64,000 bases of DNA from Algoriphagus sp. A40 (GCF_002002735.1 NZ_MUNY01000042.1:124001-188000); one strand, 5' to 3'; shown: positions 45,501 through 54,352, counted from the stretch's first letter. The notes: generated from the letters alone by a model not told the origin. Made by a program: numbers and translations.

Positions 45501-47931
45501 TCTGATCGAAAAGTTCGATGACATTGCGCTCAGATCGAGAATAATCTACGTCTACACCATGTTTGTCCATCACTGGAGTAATCATTGGTCCAGTATGACG
45601 CCATGGTTTCAGAAAGGCATCAAAGCGGGCTACCAATCCGGAGACCTTTTGTATCTGGCATACAGTGCGCAGGATTGTATCATTTGGGATCCGACCTTAG
45701 ACTTGGAGACCGCCTCACGAGAGCATCGGAAACTTCTCGTCATCGTGAAGGAATGCGAGTATCAGGATTCTTACGATTCCGGTACCCTCTTTCTGCAGAT
45801 GCAGCAGAATTTCCAGGGTTTGACAAAGGGGCAATTCTCCCTGACAGACGACACTTTTGACGAAATGGATTGTGTCAACGGAATGCTGGAAAGGCATTTC
45901 ATGACCGGAATTGCCAATTATCATATCTATAAAGCGGAGATTCATCTGCTTTACAACGATCCTGCCGGAGCAATTATCCACGTCAGGGAGCAGGAAAAAA
46001 TGATGGCCTCAGTCATGTCCCTTCCCCAATCGGTGAGATTTTACATCGTGTCTTTTCTGGTCCGATCCATGCTTTTGCCAAACTTGGAAAAGGAGGAACA
46101 GGAACCCCTGATCTTGAAAATGCACGAGGCATTGGAGAAGATGACCAAATGGGCTAAAAACTGCCCTGAAAACTTTGAGCACCTCCGATTACTGATGGAA
46201 GCCGAACTTTCCGGATTATCAGGCAGAACCAAAGAAGCACTGGACCTTTACGAACAAGCTATCGGTTTGGCTGGCAAAAACGGATTTGTCCGGGATGAGG
46301 CGATGGCAAACGAAATGGCAGCACAGTATCTGATTAGACTAGGATTTACCAAAGCCTCCGAGGGATATCTTTTGTCCTCTCATTACTTATACTACCGATG
46401 GGGAGCCTATGGCAAAACACGGGATATGGAGAAAAAATACCAGATCTTCCGGGGTGCGGCCCAATATTCCGGCAACAAATCCCCGCGTCCCAGTTTAAAT
46501 GAAACCAGAACCATGGGATCGGATACGCTCAATGCCGATTTCTTGGATATGAGTTCGGTTTTTAGAGCCTCCCAGATGATCTCCGGAGAACTCGTCCTCA
46601 GTAAACTGTTGGTCGCCACACTGCAAATCCTGATCGAAAATGCCGGTGCAAAAAAAGGATACCTGATCGGACAGAAAGACGGCAAACTGGAGGTTCAGGC
46701 GCAGGATGATTCTGACCATCCGGCAGATCATTCTTTGGGTGGTTCGGCTAGAAATGCCAATCCGGCTCATTTGCCGACCACAATGATCAATACTGCTTTG
46801 CGCACCAACAAACCGATCGTAATCGGGAATGGACAGGAGCAAAATCCGTTTTCCTCTGACCCTTATATCCTCAATCAAAAGCCGCTTTCCATGATGGTGG
46901 TGCCACTTTCTGTACACAATCAGGGAAAAGTGGCCGTCTATCTTGAAAACAACCTGACCCACAGTGCCTTCACCGAGGAGCGTGTCAAAGTAATCAAACT
47001 TCTTGCTGCTCAGGCTGCTATCTCAATCGAAAACGCCAGAATTTATGAGCAGCAGGAAAAACTGCTGAAAGCCCAGCAGCACTTTGTCCCTATTCAATTT
47101 TTGAAACATCTCGGGCACGATGACATCGCCAAAGTAAAGCTGGGTGAGTCAGTTCAAATGGACATGACTGTCTTGTTTTCAGACATCCGCGATTTTACAC
47201 CTTTGGTAGAATTGCTCTCACCCCAGTCGGTAATCGAGTTGCTCAATCAGTATTTCAGCCACCTGGGAAAACACATTTCCGAATTCGGCGGGTTCATTGA
47301 CTCCTACTCGGGAGATGAGATTTTAGCTCTATTCGCTGTTCCCGCACATCAGGCAGTGGATGCTGGGATCAAAATGGCCCATGCGCTTTGGGCTTTCAAC
47401 AGTGAATCCAATTCCAAACACCGCCCTAACCTTAAAATGGGAATCGGGGTAAATACCGGGCCGCTCGTGTTGGGAACCATGGGAGCTTATGACCGGATGC
47501 AATGCTCCGTGTTGGGAGATACTGTCAATCTAGCCTCCAGGATCGAGCAATTGACCAAGGTCTACGGAGCCCAGTTTCTGATCGGGGAAAACACCTTTAA
47601 TGCTTTGGAAAACCCGAAAAACTATTCCATCCGGATGGTGGACAGGGTTGCTGTAAAAGGCAAAGCACAGGCAGTGAGTTTGTATGAAATTTTGGATGCC
47701 GAGGTACCGGAAAGAAGAGCTGCTAAGGAGCAAACTCTGACTTTGCTTCAGGAGGGAATGAATGCCTATTACAACCGGGATTTTGCCTTTGCTTTTGAGC
47801 TTTTTTCTCAGGGCATGCTGATAGGCCCCGATGATCCTGTGTTTGAAATTTTCGCAAACAGATCTCAAAGATACCTGGAAAACCCGCCTCCAGATGACTG
47901 GAAAGGCTACGAGAGCTTATATTCCAAATAA
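42511..47931 (+). CDS. Giant signalling protein: Ser/Thr kinase, AAA-type ATPase, helical repeats, GAF, class III nucleotide cyclase
   Basis: An 1806-residue protein with a GTG start, chosen because it lies three bases after the previous stop. Order: protein kinase domain (~15-280) with HKDIVPRNIL and DFSAASEL; signalling ATPase (~305-700) with Walker A SGYSGVGKS (~341) and Walker B VIFLDDLQW (~470); a long TPR-like helical region (~730-1300); GAF (~1350-1515); class III adenylate/guanylate cyclase (~1550-1730); and a short helical tail. The metal-binding Asp residues (FSDIRDF, SGDE) and the Asn/Arg of VNLASR are present. The Lys of the usual DKxxGD base-recognition motif is Ser (DSYSGD). Similar kinase-ATPase-GAF proteins often end in a histidine kinase; here the output is a cyclase. 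The signal and cyclic nucleotide are unknown. Confidence 0.88.
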   Translation: MKTLHDILQNEKISGYVVEEIILESYPHIIYLARREEDNIRVVLKTLLDQYPKKEHLASLRREYRIIKKIQGEGIIAVHSLINHGNGKQAIVMEQFGISLDRHVLTFEKEILPLEQFFSIAIPLVRCLGKIHENEIIHKDIVPRNILYDPQTSDIRLIDFSAASELSREHQDIAFLNNIEGSLPYMAPEQTGRMNRDIDYRTDYYTLGVTFFQLLTGKLPFEAKDALEWVHCHISRQPPSAISINPAIPKIVSDIIEKLLAKNAEDRYQSSFGLVMDLEKARENFSKGLNGLSLPLAQSDVSRLFQIPQKLYGRTQELNRLENFFENTTFGSVEFCLVSGYSGVGKSVLVQELGRSIAKKRGYLIHGKFDQFRQNAAYVALASAFRDLIRQLLGEPKERLDEWAEKIAKALDTNGQLIVDLIPELELIIGKQAAVQELSPAETQNRFLILFLNFVKVFATEEHPLVIFLDDLQWSDIPTLNLINRLVTAQELSNLFLIGAFRDNAVDATHPLILTLEEIKKKRTVGLLQLEPLSQEAVDQIIMDTLVCDHSRSEQLSNLLYKKTGGNPFFTIELLKDLHERKVIFFNLNRGEWDWDLEAVRNVENSDSVVDFLVSNQHRLNEATQHILQLAACIGATFDLKTLSIIREGSMETTASELYEAIKTNMVIPLNENYKYVGVGGLGIAEIPSDSAESATNLLNPTYKFQHDRVQQAAYSMIPKEKRQALHLSIGRLILAHTTPKELDEALIDVVGHLNEGRTLVLDPSERKELSRLNLEAGVKARQSSAYEAALGYLKISFEMLGANAWESDYSLMWKLSEELQSCFYLTGDWNKADEWTEVMLQNAKTPVEKGLILAVRTRQYATIGKLPESIKAAYQGLAILGFNFVQVPDMENVAEEVRLVSENLQGKAVSDLINNPEISDQNAKIASQLLMEIFPAAFLSGSGRMFPYLVLKSANIALKYGNSPETAFAYAAYAMLLSGYFENPAEAYKYGKLAVDLIEKFDDIALRSRIIYVYTMFVHHWSNHWSSMTPWFQKGIKAGYQSGDLLYLAYSAQDCIIWDPTLDLETASREHRKLLVIVKECEYQDSYDSGTLFLQMQQNFQGLTKGQFSLTDDTFDEMDCVNGMLERHFMTGIANYHIYKAEIHLLYNDPAGAIIHVREQEKMMASVMSLPQSVRFYIVSFLVRSMLLPNLEKEEQEPLILKMHEALEKMTKWAKNCPENFEHLRLLMEAELSGLSGRTKEALDLYEQAIGLAGKNGFVRDEAMANEMAAQYLIRLGFTKASEGYLLSSHYLYYRWGAYGKTRDMEKKYQIFRGAAQYSGNKSPRPSLNETRTMGSDTLNADFLDMSSVFRASQMISGELVLSKLLVATLQILIENAGAKKGYLIGQKDGKLEVQAQDDSDHPADHSLGGSARNANPAHLPTTMINTALRTNKPIVIGNGQEQNPFSSDPYILNQKPLSMMVVPLSVHNQGKVAVYLENNLTHSAFTEERVKVIKLLAAQAAISIENARIYEQQEKLLKAQQHFVPIQFLKHLGHDDIAKVKLGESVQMDMTVLFSDIRDFTPLVELLSPQSVIELLNQYFSHLGKHISEFGGFIDSYSGDEILALFAVPAHQAVDAGIKMAHALWAFNSESNSKHRPNLKMGIGVNTGPLVLGTMGAYDRMQCSVLGDTVNLASRIEQLTKVYGAQFLIGENTFNALENPKNYSIRMVDRVAVKGKAQAVSLYEILDAEVPERRAAKEQTLTLLQEGMNAYYNRDFAFAFELFSQGMLIGPDDPVFEIFANRSQRYLENPPPDDWKGYESLYSK

Positions 47932-48049
47932 TCCTAACCGGATAATTTGTTTTAAAAGTGCTTTCCATGTAACCCTTGGGAAATAAATAAGAATTTTCAG
48001 AAGGTGCTGATGTTTAATTTTTCAGAATCAATTAACCGAAAGTTAATTT

Positions 48050-49027
48050 ATGAGTGGTTTTCAAATAGGTATAGTGATGGATCCCATCGAATCCATCAAT
48101 CCCAAAAAAGACACCTCCCTGGCTTTGATGCTGGAGGCACAAGCCCGGGGTTGGCAACTCGTCTATTTGGAGATGAAAGATCTTTTTTTGAGGAATGGAC
48201 GTGCCGAAGGAAGGATGCGAAGGGTGAAGGTATTCGACGACTACCATCACTGGTTCGAAATTGGGGAGGAGACCTATGGCAGTTTAGCGGATTTGGACGT
48301 CATTGTGATGCGGAAGGATCCGCCATTTGATATCGAGTACATCATGGCCACTTACATATTGGAAAGGGCTGAAGCAGAAGGTGTGCTGGTACTCAACCGC
48401 GCCCAATCGCTTCGGGATGTCAACGAAAAAGTCTTCACAGCCTGGTTTCCTCAGTGCTGCCCTCCCAGCCTTCTGACCCGATCCAAAGCTGCGATTCGAG
48501 ATTTTCTCAAAATCCATCACAAAATAGTGGTAAAACCCACAGCCAAAATGGGCGGTCAATCCATCTTTGTAATCCAGGAAGGCGACCCAAATACGAATGT
48601 CATTATTGAGGAATTGACTCAAAAGGAGAGCTGCTATATCCAGGCCCAGGCCTATATTCCAGAAATCGCAGAAAAGGGAGACAAACGTATCATTTTGATC
48701 GATGGAGAAGCAATTGATTTTGGCATAGCCCGAATTCCAAAAGGAGATGATCACCGTGGAAATCTGGCAGTAGGTGCAGTGGCAGAAGGATTTGAATTGA
48801 CCGATCGGGACAAATGGATCTGTGCCGAGATCGGCCCTGAGCTGAAAAAGCGGGGCTTGTTTTTCGTCGGAATCGATGTGATCGGAGATTACCTGACGGA
48901 GATTAATGTGACCAGTCCCACAGGTATTAAGGAAATCGGAAAAATCTTCCACATCAATATTGCAGCCCGGTTTTTTGAAGTTTTGGAAAGCAAACTCGAA
49001 TCGCTAAAAAACGCCAAAAAACCATGA
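48050..49027 (+). CDS. gshB: Glutathione synthetase (ATP-grasp)
   Basis: A 325-residue protein closely following E. coli-type GshB. It shows IGIVMDPIESINPKKDTSLA at the start, RKDPPFDIEYI (~83-93), the ATP-grasp loop KPTAKMGGQSIF (~163), QAYIPEIAEKGDKRIILIDG (~203-222), ARIPKGDDHRGNLAVGA and the closing LTEINVTSPTGIKEI. It joins gamma-glutamylcysteine and glycine using ATP. It is the first gene of a tight operon, and its stop overlaps the ATG of the DNase II-like gene (ATGA). An in-frame upstream start is not needed because ATG 48050 matches the family length. Glutathione synthesis is not a general trait of Bacteroidota. Confidence 0.93.
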   Translation: MSGFQIGIVMDPIESINPKKDTSLALMLEAQARGWQLVYLEMKDLFLRNGRAEGRMRRVKVFDDYHHWFEIGEETYGSLADLDVIVMRKDPPFDIEYIMATYILERAEAEGVLVLNRAQSLRDVNEKVFTAWFPQCCPPSLLTRSKAAIRDFLKIHHKIVVKPTAKMGGQSIFVIQEGDPNTNVIIEELTQKESCYIQAQAYIPEIAEKGDKRIILIDGEAIDFGIARIPKGDDHRGNLAVGAVAEGFELTDRDKWICAEIGPELKKRGLFFVGIDVIGDYLTEINVTSPTGIKEIGKIFHINIAARFFEVLESKLESLKNAKKP

Positions 49028-50094
49028 TTTCTCCCTTAAGCAATCAATCGGGTCAAGTGGTAGATTGGTGGTTTAGCTACAAGTTACCGGTTAACATCGG
49101 CCCTAAAAAAAACACCACCGGGTATGAATTTTTATATTCCGATTCGATTGCTGAGAATGGACTTTCCCAATCCCCTATTTCGCTGGATCATCCGGAATCC
49201 GCTTTGGGATTGACACTTGATCAGATATTTTCCCCTGAATCCGGCTATGGCTACATCCTTTGGAATGATGAAATCCCTCCCACCCCAGAAAATCCAAATC
49301 CCAAAAACAAAGGAACGAAGGGACATACAAAGGGCGTTTTGGCTTTTTCAAAAAAGACAAACAGCGGGTTTTACCTGCTTCACTCCACTCCCAGATTTCC
49401 AACAGAGGGAGCAAAAGTACTTCCCGACTATGAGCGAAAGTTTGGACAAACCTATTTGTGTGTAAGCCTCAAGGATTACGACACCGCAAATCAACTTGCA
49501 GAAATCCTGAATGCACAGCATGAAGCACAGGTTTATGCTAGTCATTTACCGGAAACTGGAACTGAGGAAGCCCTATTCAAATTTGCCAATGGTGTACCAA
49601 CTCCCAAACCAACAGCACCTGTTCACTTTCAATTTGAAACTCACAATGGTGTCCAATTTAGCCTGATCGCAAAAAATAAATCTTGGAGCATGCCTCCCAA
49701 AGGAACCAAGATCGGTAAGGACTTTTGGAAAGATCTAGTAGGGCCTACCCTGAAATGTGATATCGATGTGGAATCCTGGAGAAGAGGAGTCGTTTTTGCA
49801 GACTTGGATGCTGGAATCTCGGATATCACCGAAGATATTGTAGACGTAGATCTGAGCCAAATTGGAATGAAAGGCTTCACTTGGGCTTTTGAAAAAGACC
49901 ATGCCAAATGGGGTATCGCTATCAACCTACAACCTGGATTCATCATCATCTCGGACATCAACAGGCAAATCAGTCAGGCGAATCGTGGCGGTGGAGGACT
50001 TGCTTTTCAGGCGCCCGAACTTTGGAATTTGCTGGACCAAATTCAGATCAAAGAGAAAAACGTAGAAACCGATCCACACAAAGACCAATCCTAA
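49024..50094 (+). CDS. DNase II family nuclease without export signal
   Basis: A 356-residue protein. GQVVDWWFSYKLPVNIGP near the start matches the DNase II N-terminal signature. Both HxK catalytic-type motifs are present: GHTKGVLAF (~His99) and DHAKWGIAI (~His293), as are FYLLHSTPRFP (~118) and the rest of the two-lobed phospholipase-D-like fold. DNase II enzymes cut DNA without metal and usually work in acidic lysosomes or outside the cell. This protein has no signal peptide and is translationally coupled to gshB, with the glutamate-cysteine ligase gene 22 bases downstream. Its target and how the cell tolerates it are open questions. Confidence 0.87.
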   Translation: MISPLSNQSGQVVDWWFSYKLPVNIGPKKNTTGYEFLYSDSIAENGLSQSPISLDHPESALGLTLDQIFSPESGYGYILWNDEIPPTPENPNPKNKGTKGHTKGVLAFSKKTNSGFYLLHSTPRFPTEGAKVLPDYERKFGQTYLCVSLKDYDTANQLAEILNAQHEAQVYASHLPETGTEEALFKFANGVPTPKPTAPVHFQFETHNGVQFSLIAKNKSWSMPPKGTKIGKDFWKDLVGPTLKCDIDVESWRRGVVFADLDAGISDITEDIVDVDLSQIGMKGFTWAFEKDHAKWGIAINLQPGFIIISDINRQISQANRGGGGLAFQAPELWNLLDQIQIKEKNVETDPHKDQS

Positions 50095-50115
50095 AACCGA
50101 ATTTTTTGATAATTC

Positions 50116-51486
50116 ATGGAGAAACCTATTGAAAAACTAAGCCCAGAAATATGTCGGAATTACATTGAAAAGGTGCTTTTTGAACCGACTCCTTCCCAAA
50201 ACAAAAACTCAAAAGGACCGGGGTTTGTGGGGATAGAATTGGAGGTATTTCCGGTTCGATTCACGGAAAACAGTCAAAATAAAGTCCTTCCCGTGCCGCT
50301 TCTGGGCAATCCATTCTCACTTTTTGAAGAGCTAGTAAACACTTCAAAAGGATTTGGAGGCACTGCAAAATCAGCAGAAAAAAAGTGTGTTTCTGACATC
50401 GAATTCCCAAACGGAAACTCATTTCAGTTTGAACCGGGAGGACAGGTAGAAATCGTCACAGCAGCCTGTGGCTCTTTACAGGAATTAGTTTCCCACCTCC
50501 AGTTCAGCCAAAATATTTTGGATCTCATCTCGGAAAAAAGTCAGATCAGTTTCGCTCAATTGGGCACAAATCCCTGGTTTGATGCTGATCAAATCGGACT
50601 TCAACTCGATAAACCCCGATATCGGGCATTGCAAAGGTATTTTTCAGGAATCAGCCCATACGGCATCCAAATGATGCGTCAAACCTGCTCCCTTCATGTC
50701 AACCTTGACGTAGGCAAGGATCAGGAAACAAGGGTCAAACGAATGACGGCGGCTAATCTGTTGGTGCCATTTGCGACAGCGATTTTCGCAAACTCAGGAA
50801 TAATTCAGGGGAAAGTAATGGAGAGAAAATCCCATCGCAGCTTTATCTGGCAAAACCTGGATCCAAGCAGATCGGGGATTTTGGACTGGGGGAAAAGTTC
50901 TGGATTTCCAACCCAAGAAAACCTGATCGATGCATATTTGGACTTGGCCATGAAGGCTCCAATTATTCATATTTTAAGTTTGGGGGATCGGGTTTTTCCA
51001 GCAAATATTACCTGGGATTATTGGTTGAAAAATCCAACTGAAGGAATTTCCCCCACTTTGGAAGACCTTGACAACCACCTTTCTTTGCTTTATCCCGAGG
51101 TGAGACCCAAAGGCTTTCTGGAAATCAGAACTGCGGACGCACTTCCCAGAGATTGGCAATTGGTACCGGCATTTTTCTACACTGGCCTTCTCTATTCGGA
51201 GAAATCACTTGACAAGACGCTTGAATTGCTCTTGCCTTTGTCAAATGAAATCAACACGCTTTACAGGGAAGCTTCTTTTGGATTTGAATCAGCCCAGATT
51301 TTGAGCCTTTCCAAAACTTTAATGAGCATTGCTTTGGAGGGACTTTCGGGCTTGCCTGAGGAATTTGTCGGGGCAAAACCTCTTGTAAACCTCAACTCAT
51401 TTTATGAAAAATTCACGGCACAGGGCAAAACTGTAGCTGAGGAAACAAACGCCAGGTTTTCCAAGGGCAAGTCATTGATTTATTGA
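50116..51486 (+). CDS. Glutamate-cysteine ligase, GCS2/EgtA type
   Basis: A 456-residue protein of the plant/actinobacterial GCS2 family (PF04107): GFVGIELEVFPVRF (~36-49), FEPGGQVEIVTAACGSL (~112-128), RQTCSLHVNLD (~190-200) and RSFIWQNLDPSRSG (~237-250). It makes gamma-glutamylcysteine, the substrate of the GshB encoded two genes upstream, so the operon carries both steps of glutathione synthesis. EgtA relatives serve ergothioneine synthesis, but no other ergothioneine genes are in the window. The protein is cytoplasmic. The next gene begins 54 bases downstream. Confidence 0.87.
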   Translation: MEKPIEKLSPEICRNYIEKVLFEPTPSQNKNSKGPGFVGIELEVFPVRFTENSQNKVLPVPLLGNPFSLFEELVNTSKGFGGTAKSAEKKCVSDIEFPNGNSFQFEPGGQVEIVTAACGSLQELVSHLQFSQNILDLISEKSQISFAQLGTNPWFDADQIGLQLDKPRYRALQRYFSGISPYGIQMMRQTCSLHVNLDVGKDQETRVKRMTAANLLVPFATAIFANSGIIQGKVMERKSHRSFIWQNLDPSRSGILDWGKSSGFPTQENLIDAYLDLAMKAPIIHILSLGDRVFPANITWDYWLKNPTEGISPTLEDLDNHLSLLYPEVRPKGFLEIRTADALPRDWQLVPAFFYTGLLYSEKSLDKTLELLLPLSNEINTLYREASFGFESAQILSLSKTLMSIALEGLSGLPEEFVGAKPLVNLNSFYEKFTAQGKTVAEETNARFSKGKSLIY

Positions 51487-51540
51487 GAGATTCACTTATC
51501 TTCTTTTCTTTTTTAAAACCCATTAAACAACCAAAAAACC

Positions 51541-52305
51541 ATGAGTGATTTTTCACAACTTCAAAAAGTTATTCCTGCCATCAAATCCCAATCCCTTTTG
51601 CCAATTGTAGTTTTTGACCTTGACGACACCCTGTTCTCAACTGCGCGGAGAAACCTGATCATCATTCAAAACTTTGCCGCAGATCAGGGCGATGAATACC
51701 CGGATTTTGCAAAAGTCGCTGCCAATCTGAAGCTTTCAGACATGAATTGGAGCGTCAGCTATGCGCTTACCCAAGCTGGTTTGGATCCGAATAGCGCTTC
51801 TCTGAAACCTTTTATCACCTATTGGGGCAATACGTTTTTTACAGACGACTATGCCTCGATTGATCTTCCAAACCCCGGAGCAGTCGATTTCGCCAATGCC
51901 TGTTATGATGCCGGGGCAATGCTTTTTTACCTCACGGGAAGACATATAGGCGATCCAGGACTCAAAAACGGGATGGGTTTGGGAACTGCACTGGACATGA
52001 CAAACAGGGGATTTCCCTATTGGAAAGGCCGATGTGAGCTCAAACTGAAGAAAGTAAAAACCCAAACTGATGTAGACTACAAATCCGAGGCACTGGCTGA
52101 GATCAACTCCTTGAAGGGAAAAGTGGTGGCCACTTTTGACAACGAACCCGGAAATTGCCATCTCTACTTGCAGCATTACCCGGATGCAATGAATTTTTGG
52201 GTGAAAACCACCTGGAATCCCAATGACAAAGTCAGCACAGACGGGCTTTTTGTGATTCCTGATTTTTCTGAATGGAAATCTCCGAGCACCAATCCAAACT
52301 GCTGA
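51541..52305 (+). CDS. HAD-superfamily hydrolase
   Basis: A 254-residue cytoplasmic protein. The HAD motifs are motif I VVFDLDDTLFST (~Asp22), motif II YLTGRH (~140) and motif IV ATFDNEPGN (~197-205); a probable motif III Lys lies in ~160-190. It should act as a phosphatase on a small molecule or protein, but nothing identifies the substrate. It is the fourth gene of the glutathione/DNase II operon and is 3 bases from the last gene, so probably works with it. Confidence 0.82.
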   Translation: MSDFSQLQKVIPAIKSQSLLPIVVFDLDDTLFSTARRNLIIIQNFAADQGDEYPDFAKVAANLKLSDMNWSVSYALTQAGLDPNSASLKPFITYWGNTFFTDDYASIDLPNPGAVDFANACYDAGAMLFYLTGRHIGDPGLKNGMGLGTALDMTNRGFPYWKGRCELKLKKVKTQTDVDYKSEALAEINSLKGKVVATFDNEPGNCHLYLQHYPDAMNFWVKTTWNPNDKVSTDGLFVIPDFSEWKSPSTNPNC

Positions 52306-52308
52306 ATT

Positions 52309-53652
52309 ATGACCACTCACCGATATTCATTGGGTCCGGTTCGGGCCATGAACGAGCTTTTTCCCGCGGCAAAATTTGCCAACAAAGACCTGAACTTCAA
52401 GACTAGAGCCGATGTCATTCGCCATTACACCCAAAACTCCCTAAAAGCAGACCGCATTTCCGGAGTGGATCAGGTCAAGGTCATCAAAGAAAATGAGGAA
52501 TATTTCATCGAACTCTCCGGCTCAGCATCGGTAGCCATTTTGAAGACCTTTGGCGATCGACATAGCCAGATTTTCAATTCAAAAAATGCCAGAAAAGCCA
52601 TCCGGGGCAAACGGCTGATGGAGCGTTTTGGAGTTTGGAATCCCCTGAACAACTATTCGGTCAACAAAAACCCATACGACGGCACCTCCAAATGGACGCT
52701 TTTTCCGCCTTTGGGACTGAATGTAATCGGTCAAAAAGGGCTTCTCTTGCTTCATTATCCGCCCTGGGCTGTGCTTCAGGCAGGGACTTTTGAAAACGCC
52801 ATGACCATGCAGCGCTGGGGCAGGATGCTCTCGGCTGCAGGGGTTCCGGCTGACGAGGTGGATCTGTACAAGACCTTTATCGATGTGAATCCGGTTGCCG
52901 CTCCGGGATCGGGTGAAAGCGAATACCCGAACGACTACATGCCTATTATGATGGCTTCGGCTTTTTTTGACGGGCCTGAGGACCGGGACTATATCAAATC
53001 AATGCTGGAGCTGTACCTAACTCCTCCGGGTTGGCCCGAGGATAGCAAGTACACGCTGCCCCTGCTGATCTGCGGTTCTCCGCTTTATGATCCTCAGGCA
53101 CCGGGTTGGTTTCGGACAGCATACACAGATATTCTTCCGACGCTGAAAGGAGAAAGCAGCGGCGTCCCCTACTCCATTCCCCTGGTGGATGTGATGCAGA
53201 CAGGCAAATTTAAAGTTCGGCCTGACTCCAAGCGGGAAACCCCCTATTTCATCGGAAACCACATGATTGCAGCCGGAGTGACTGGAAAATGCACCAAAGA
53301 TGCTTCCCAAATACCGGACATACGCCAGTATGAAGCTCAGGATCTGGTTGCAGCGACTTTTCTGAAGCTCTACACCGAAAACCCCAATTTGGAACCGGAA
53401 GATGCCAAAGCTCAGGCTTGCAAAAGATGGTATGGAAATGAATCCGGAACCGGCGTCCCCGCTCCTCCCGATCCAAATGATGCGCTGACTTTGTGTGCGC
53501 TGGCCCAGATGGATTTGTTTTTCAAACCAAATCCGCCCAGTCCACTTTACAATTTTGAAGAAGCTTGCAAGCGATGTCAGGAGGCAAAAGAAAAGAACAA
53601 TCCCTGCGGAAGCCCGATCGGGCCGACTGATCCGAATAAACTTTCTTGTTGA
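52309..53652 (+). CDS. Unknown protein with cysteine-rich C-terminus, last gene of the thiol/nuclease operon
   Basis: A 447-residue protein without signal peptide or membrane segment. I do not recognise a family. The middle is rich in aromatic residues and prolines (WTLFPPLGLNVIGQKG, LLHYPPWAVLQAG). The C-terminal 160 residues hold several cysteines, including ACKRC (~424-428) and a terminal LSC, which could bind metal or form disulphides. The ATG lies 3 bases after the HAD stop, so the pair are likely partners. Confidence 0.65.
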   Translation: MTTHRYSLGPVRAMNELFPAAKFANKDLNFKTRADVIRHYTQNSLKADRISGVDQVKVIKENEEYFIELSGSASVAILKTFGDRHSQIFNSKNARKAIRGKRLMERFGVWNPLNNYSVNKNPYDGTSKWTLFPPLGLNVIGQKGLLLLHYPPWAVLQAGTFENAMTMQRWGRMLSAAGVPADEVDLYKTFIDVNPVAAPGSGESEYPNDYMPIMMASAFFDGPEDRDYIKSMLELYLTPPGWPEDSKYTLPLLICGSPLYDPQAPGWFRTAYTDILPTLKGESSGVPYSIPLVDVMQTGKFKVRPDSKRETPYFIGNHMIAAGVTGKCTKDASQIPDIRQYEAQDLVAATFLKLYTENPNLEPEDAKAQACKRWYGNESGTGVPAPPDPNDALTLCALAQMDLFFKPNPPSPLYNFEEACKRCQEAKEKNNPCGSPIGPTDPNKLSC

Positions 53653-53914
53653 TCCCGTAATGGATTAGTTGAAGGCAAAAATATGGGAAACCCGTCTCCA
53701 GAACAGCATAATGAGCAGGGGAAAGCTTAGAAGTCATGATTGAAATTCCAGGCCATTTTCAAAATGCCAGTCGTTACGCCCTAGCGGTTCGAGAATATGA
53801 CTTTTGTCGGTTTTCGATGCACTTTCTTGTCGGCTTGTACCAAATTTACTTAAATGCACTAAGCGCTTGAATTTACCACCTTATTATATACACTGTTAGG
53901 CGGTCAGCTTTCTA
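53653..53914. other. Intergenic region with cassette-like border
   Basis: This contains GTTAGGC at 53895-53901, which reads GCCTAAC on the minus strand just past the DUF1801 stop codon. No gene is seen. Confidence 0.45.
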
Positions 53915-54352
53915 TTATTTCTTTATTTTAGATATTGTCTGTCCAATAGATTTAGTGGGTTTGTCCATATCTTTTATTGCAAATTCGATTGCTTCTTTTA
54001 TCAATTCAGTCACTTTAGGGTTTCGATAGTCACTTGGTTTTTTTACATCTATATGTCGTATTAAATTTCCTGTTCCGGTCAATAGTTGATTCGGGTCTTT
54101 TAGAAGTGTCCCTTTGTTAAAACCCAAGTTCAAATGGTTTGTGTAAATCGGCAACATACAAAATGCATCTGATAGCCTATCAGAAATTGAAAAAACTGCC
54201 GTCAAGGCGTGAGTGTGATAAAGCAGTTCATTACTATTTGGGTACAATTCCAAAATAAGTTCTCTCAAATCTTTAAACAAGTCTATGACTTCCTGATCTT
54301 TAAAGTCCAACAAGAATTGAAAGTCTGGGGGTATCGGTCTTGACTTTGTCAT
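53915..54352 (-). CDS. DUF1801 family protein
   Basis: A 145-residue protein of the DUF1801/YdhG-like family: the ELYPNSNELLYHTHALTAVF core (~35-55) and NHLNLGFNKGTLLKDPNQLL (~70-90). Its function is unknown; family members are small cytoplasmic proteins. The start overlaps the stop of the VOC gene upstream (ATGA). The region is AT-rich compared with the flanking operons, and the pair has integron-cassette-like borders. Confidence 0.8.
   Translation of the reverse strand: MTKSRPIPPDFQFLLDFKDQEVIDLFKDLRELILELYPNSNELLYHTHALTAVFSISDRLSDAFCMLPIYTNHLNLGFNKGTLLKDPNQLLTGTGNLIRHIDVKKPSDYRNPKVTELIKEAIEFAIKDMDKPTKSIGQTISKIKK

Noticed and set aside
51541..53652. HAD gene and last operon gene as a toxin-antitoxin pair
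   Set aside because: Sizes, HAD phosphatase motifs and the long thiol operon do not resemble known toxin-antitoxin modules; nothing positive supports it.
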